From contig CADBDO010000049.1 of assembly GCA_902793515.1 (NCBI GenBank), positions 1-6,347 on the forward strand: 6,347 bases of DNA, given 5' to 3'. The position numbers were made by a program, and so were the translations under genes. Every line of letters begins with the position of its first letter. Within the stretch, counting starts at the first letter, position 1. The notes below the pieces were generated by a model that ran no database searches, had not been told where the DNA came from, and saw nothing but the letters and a program-made list of their open reading frames with translations. Shown one piece after another: positions 5,372-6,347 of the stretch. The stretch comes from an uncultured Erysipelotrichaceae bacterium. GTDB lineage: Bacteria > Bacillota_I > Bacilli_A > RFN20 > CAG-826.

Positions 5372-6347
5372 GCGTCAGAAAAATCCTCGCCAAACTCGGC
5401 TTAAGGGAAATAAAGAACAACTGGAAACAATTCCTCGCCATCATCGCCATCGGAACGATCGCGGTGACCCTTTTCGTTGGCCTTATGGCCAATGCCGACA
5501 ATTTCGAGAGCCGCGTCAATCGAACATTCGATAACGGCAACATGGCAGATCTTTGGGTCACGACGAGAAGCTATGACAGCCGTGATGAGGCTAATATCAA
5601 AGAAATCGTCGGAGATAAAGGCGCAGTTGAATCCCGTTTTGAGGCCATGGGCCAAGCGGGACATCATTCCGTCTATGTCGGAGTCACCGATGGTGAGCCT
5701 ACCATCTCTCATCCATATGATCTTCAGAAAAGCGAACAAGACACTTCTGATTATTTCGTGAGGATCGATGAAACCCTTGGCTCGGCCGATCCTAGCAAAG
5801 CCGCTTTAGGCTCATACGTTTTAGGTGGCGATTTCGATATCACTCTCGATATGAGTGCCTTCACCTCAAGATCTTCCTGGCTTTCCGATTTGCTTAAGTT
5901 AGAACGCTATTACGAAGAAGATAAGAACCCTCTCAAAGCCAAGACATTGGTTCTCGATTTCAAAGTCACAGGACTTATGAAATTCCCAGAGAACATCGCT
6001 AAATCCTCATATAACAACTCAACCGTCCTCATCAGTGACAAAGCCTTCCACAAAGCCTTTGACGCGATGCTTCATGACAACATGAGAAGCGATGTCTCAG
6101 AGGAAGACAAGATAAAGGAGATGAACCTTCTCCATGAGATTCTCACCGAAGCCTCTTTCTTCCAGGGAGACGGCACGGTGGATTATGATGGTCGACTCCT
6201 TTGCCCAAACCAATACCTCATCAAACTGAATGGAGGGGAGGATTCTTCTTCCGTCAAAACCTCTATCACCGACTATTTCAAATCGAAGACGGCGAATAAC
6301 CTTCTGTCCGCTAACGATAGAAGCGACATGCCTTTCGTCATCACCGT
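5368..6347 (+). CDS. ABC transporter permease, FtsX/MacB-like, N-terminal part
   Basis: Open to the right edge, with 326 full codons visible. A short basic cytoplasmic N-terminus (VRKILAKLGLREIKNNWKQ) leads into one membrane segment, about residues 21-41 (FLAIIAIGTIAVTLFVGLMA). A long soluble region starting at about 42 continues past the window and contains DLWVTTR (61-67) and FKVTGLM (198-204). This layout, one helix and then a large outside domain before the next helices, is that of FtsX/MacB-type permeases with a MacB-like periplasmic or extracellular domain. The FtsX core helices are not in the window, so the assignment rests on this layout and on the coupled MacB-type ATPase upstream (4-nt overlap). 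Such permeases often do not move substrate through the membrane but transmit ATPase movement to the outside. The partner may be the upstream surface lipoprotein, which is inference. The GTG start is chosen from the GGAGG 7 nt upstream. Confidence 0.85.
   Translation, partial: MSVRKILAKLGLREIKNNWKQFLAIIAIGTIAVTLFVGLMANADNFESRVNRTFDNGNMADLWVTTRSYDSRDEANIKEIVGDKGAVESRFEAMGQAGHHSVYVGVTDGEPTISHPYDLQKSEQDTSDYFVRIDETLGSADPSKAALGSYVLGGDFDITLDMSAFTSRSSWLSDLLKLERYYEEDKNPLKAKTLVLDFKVTGLMKFPENIAKSSYNNSTVLISDKAFHKAFDAMLHDNMRSDVSEEDKIKEMNLLHEILTEASFFQGDGTVDYDGRLLCPNQYLIKLNGGEDSSSVKTSITDYFKSKTANNLLSANDRSDMPFVIT

Noticed and set aside
1..6347. CRISPR array, tRNA, rRNA, insertion sequence or integrase site
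   Set aside because: I saw no spaced direct repeats, cloverleaf, rRNA core sequence, transposase motifs or terminal inverted repeats. The DNA repeats within the lipoprotein gene reflect beta-helix protein turns.

Overview
The window holds two gene groups from what looks like a host-associated or fermentative Firmicutes/Bacilli-type bacterium, perhaps an Erysipelotrichia- or Mollicutes-related gut lineage. The evidence is PepT and PepC peptidases of Firmicutes type, a Gram-positive-style lipoprotein, AGGAG-like ribosome binding sites, and strong use of ATC, CTC, GCC, AAC and CCA codons at intermediate G+C. The standard genetic code fits: tryptophan is TGG throughout and TGA is a stop at 5369-5371. 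The lineage is inferred from style only, because there is no rRNA or marker gene here.

Left part (1-2525): two cytoplasmic peptidase genes are divergently transcribed from a 146-bp spacer. The minus-strand gene is pepT (tripeptide aminopeptidase, M20B), cut by the left edge. The plus-strand gene is pepC (bleomycin-hydrolase-type aminopeptidase C), complete with its catalytic Cys, His and Asn. Together they would finish the breakdown of short peptides to amino acids. The spacer carries a good sigma-70-like promoter for pepT, a weaker -10 for pepC, and a perfect 7-bp dyad between them that could be a shared operator.

Middle (2526-4612): a 200-bp gap contains a weak inverted repeat, a possible 42-codon small ORF and a hairpin ahead of a strong ribosome binding site. 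The 628-aa gene that follows encodes a lipoprotein with a repetitive beta-helix resembling the Cthe_2159-type carbohydrate-binding family.

Right part (4613-6347): a MacB/LolD-type ABC ATPase overlaps by 4 nt an FtsX/MacB-like permease that runs off the right edge. A 33-nt hairpin ends three bases before the ATPase start codon, and that start has no ordinary ribosome binding site. The lipoprotein, ATPase and permease lie in one direction with short gaps and may form a surface module: a sugar-binding lipoprotein beside a large-extracellular-domain ABC system. That functional link is inference. The most distinctive points are the lipoprotein/ABC pairing, the structured ATPase start, and the unexplained small ORF and alternative RNA pairings before the lipoprotein gene.
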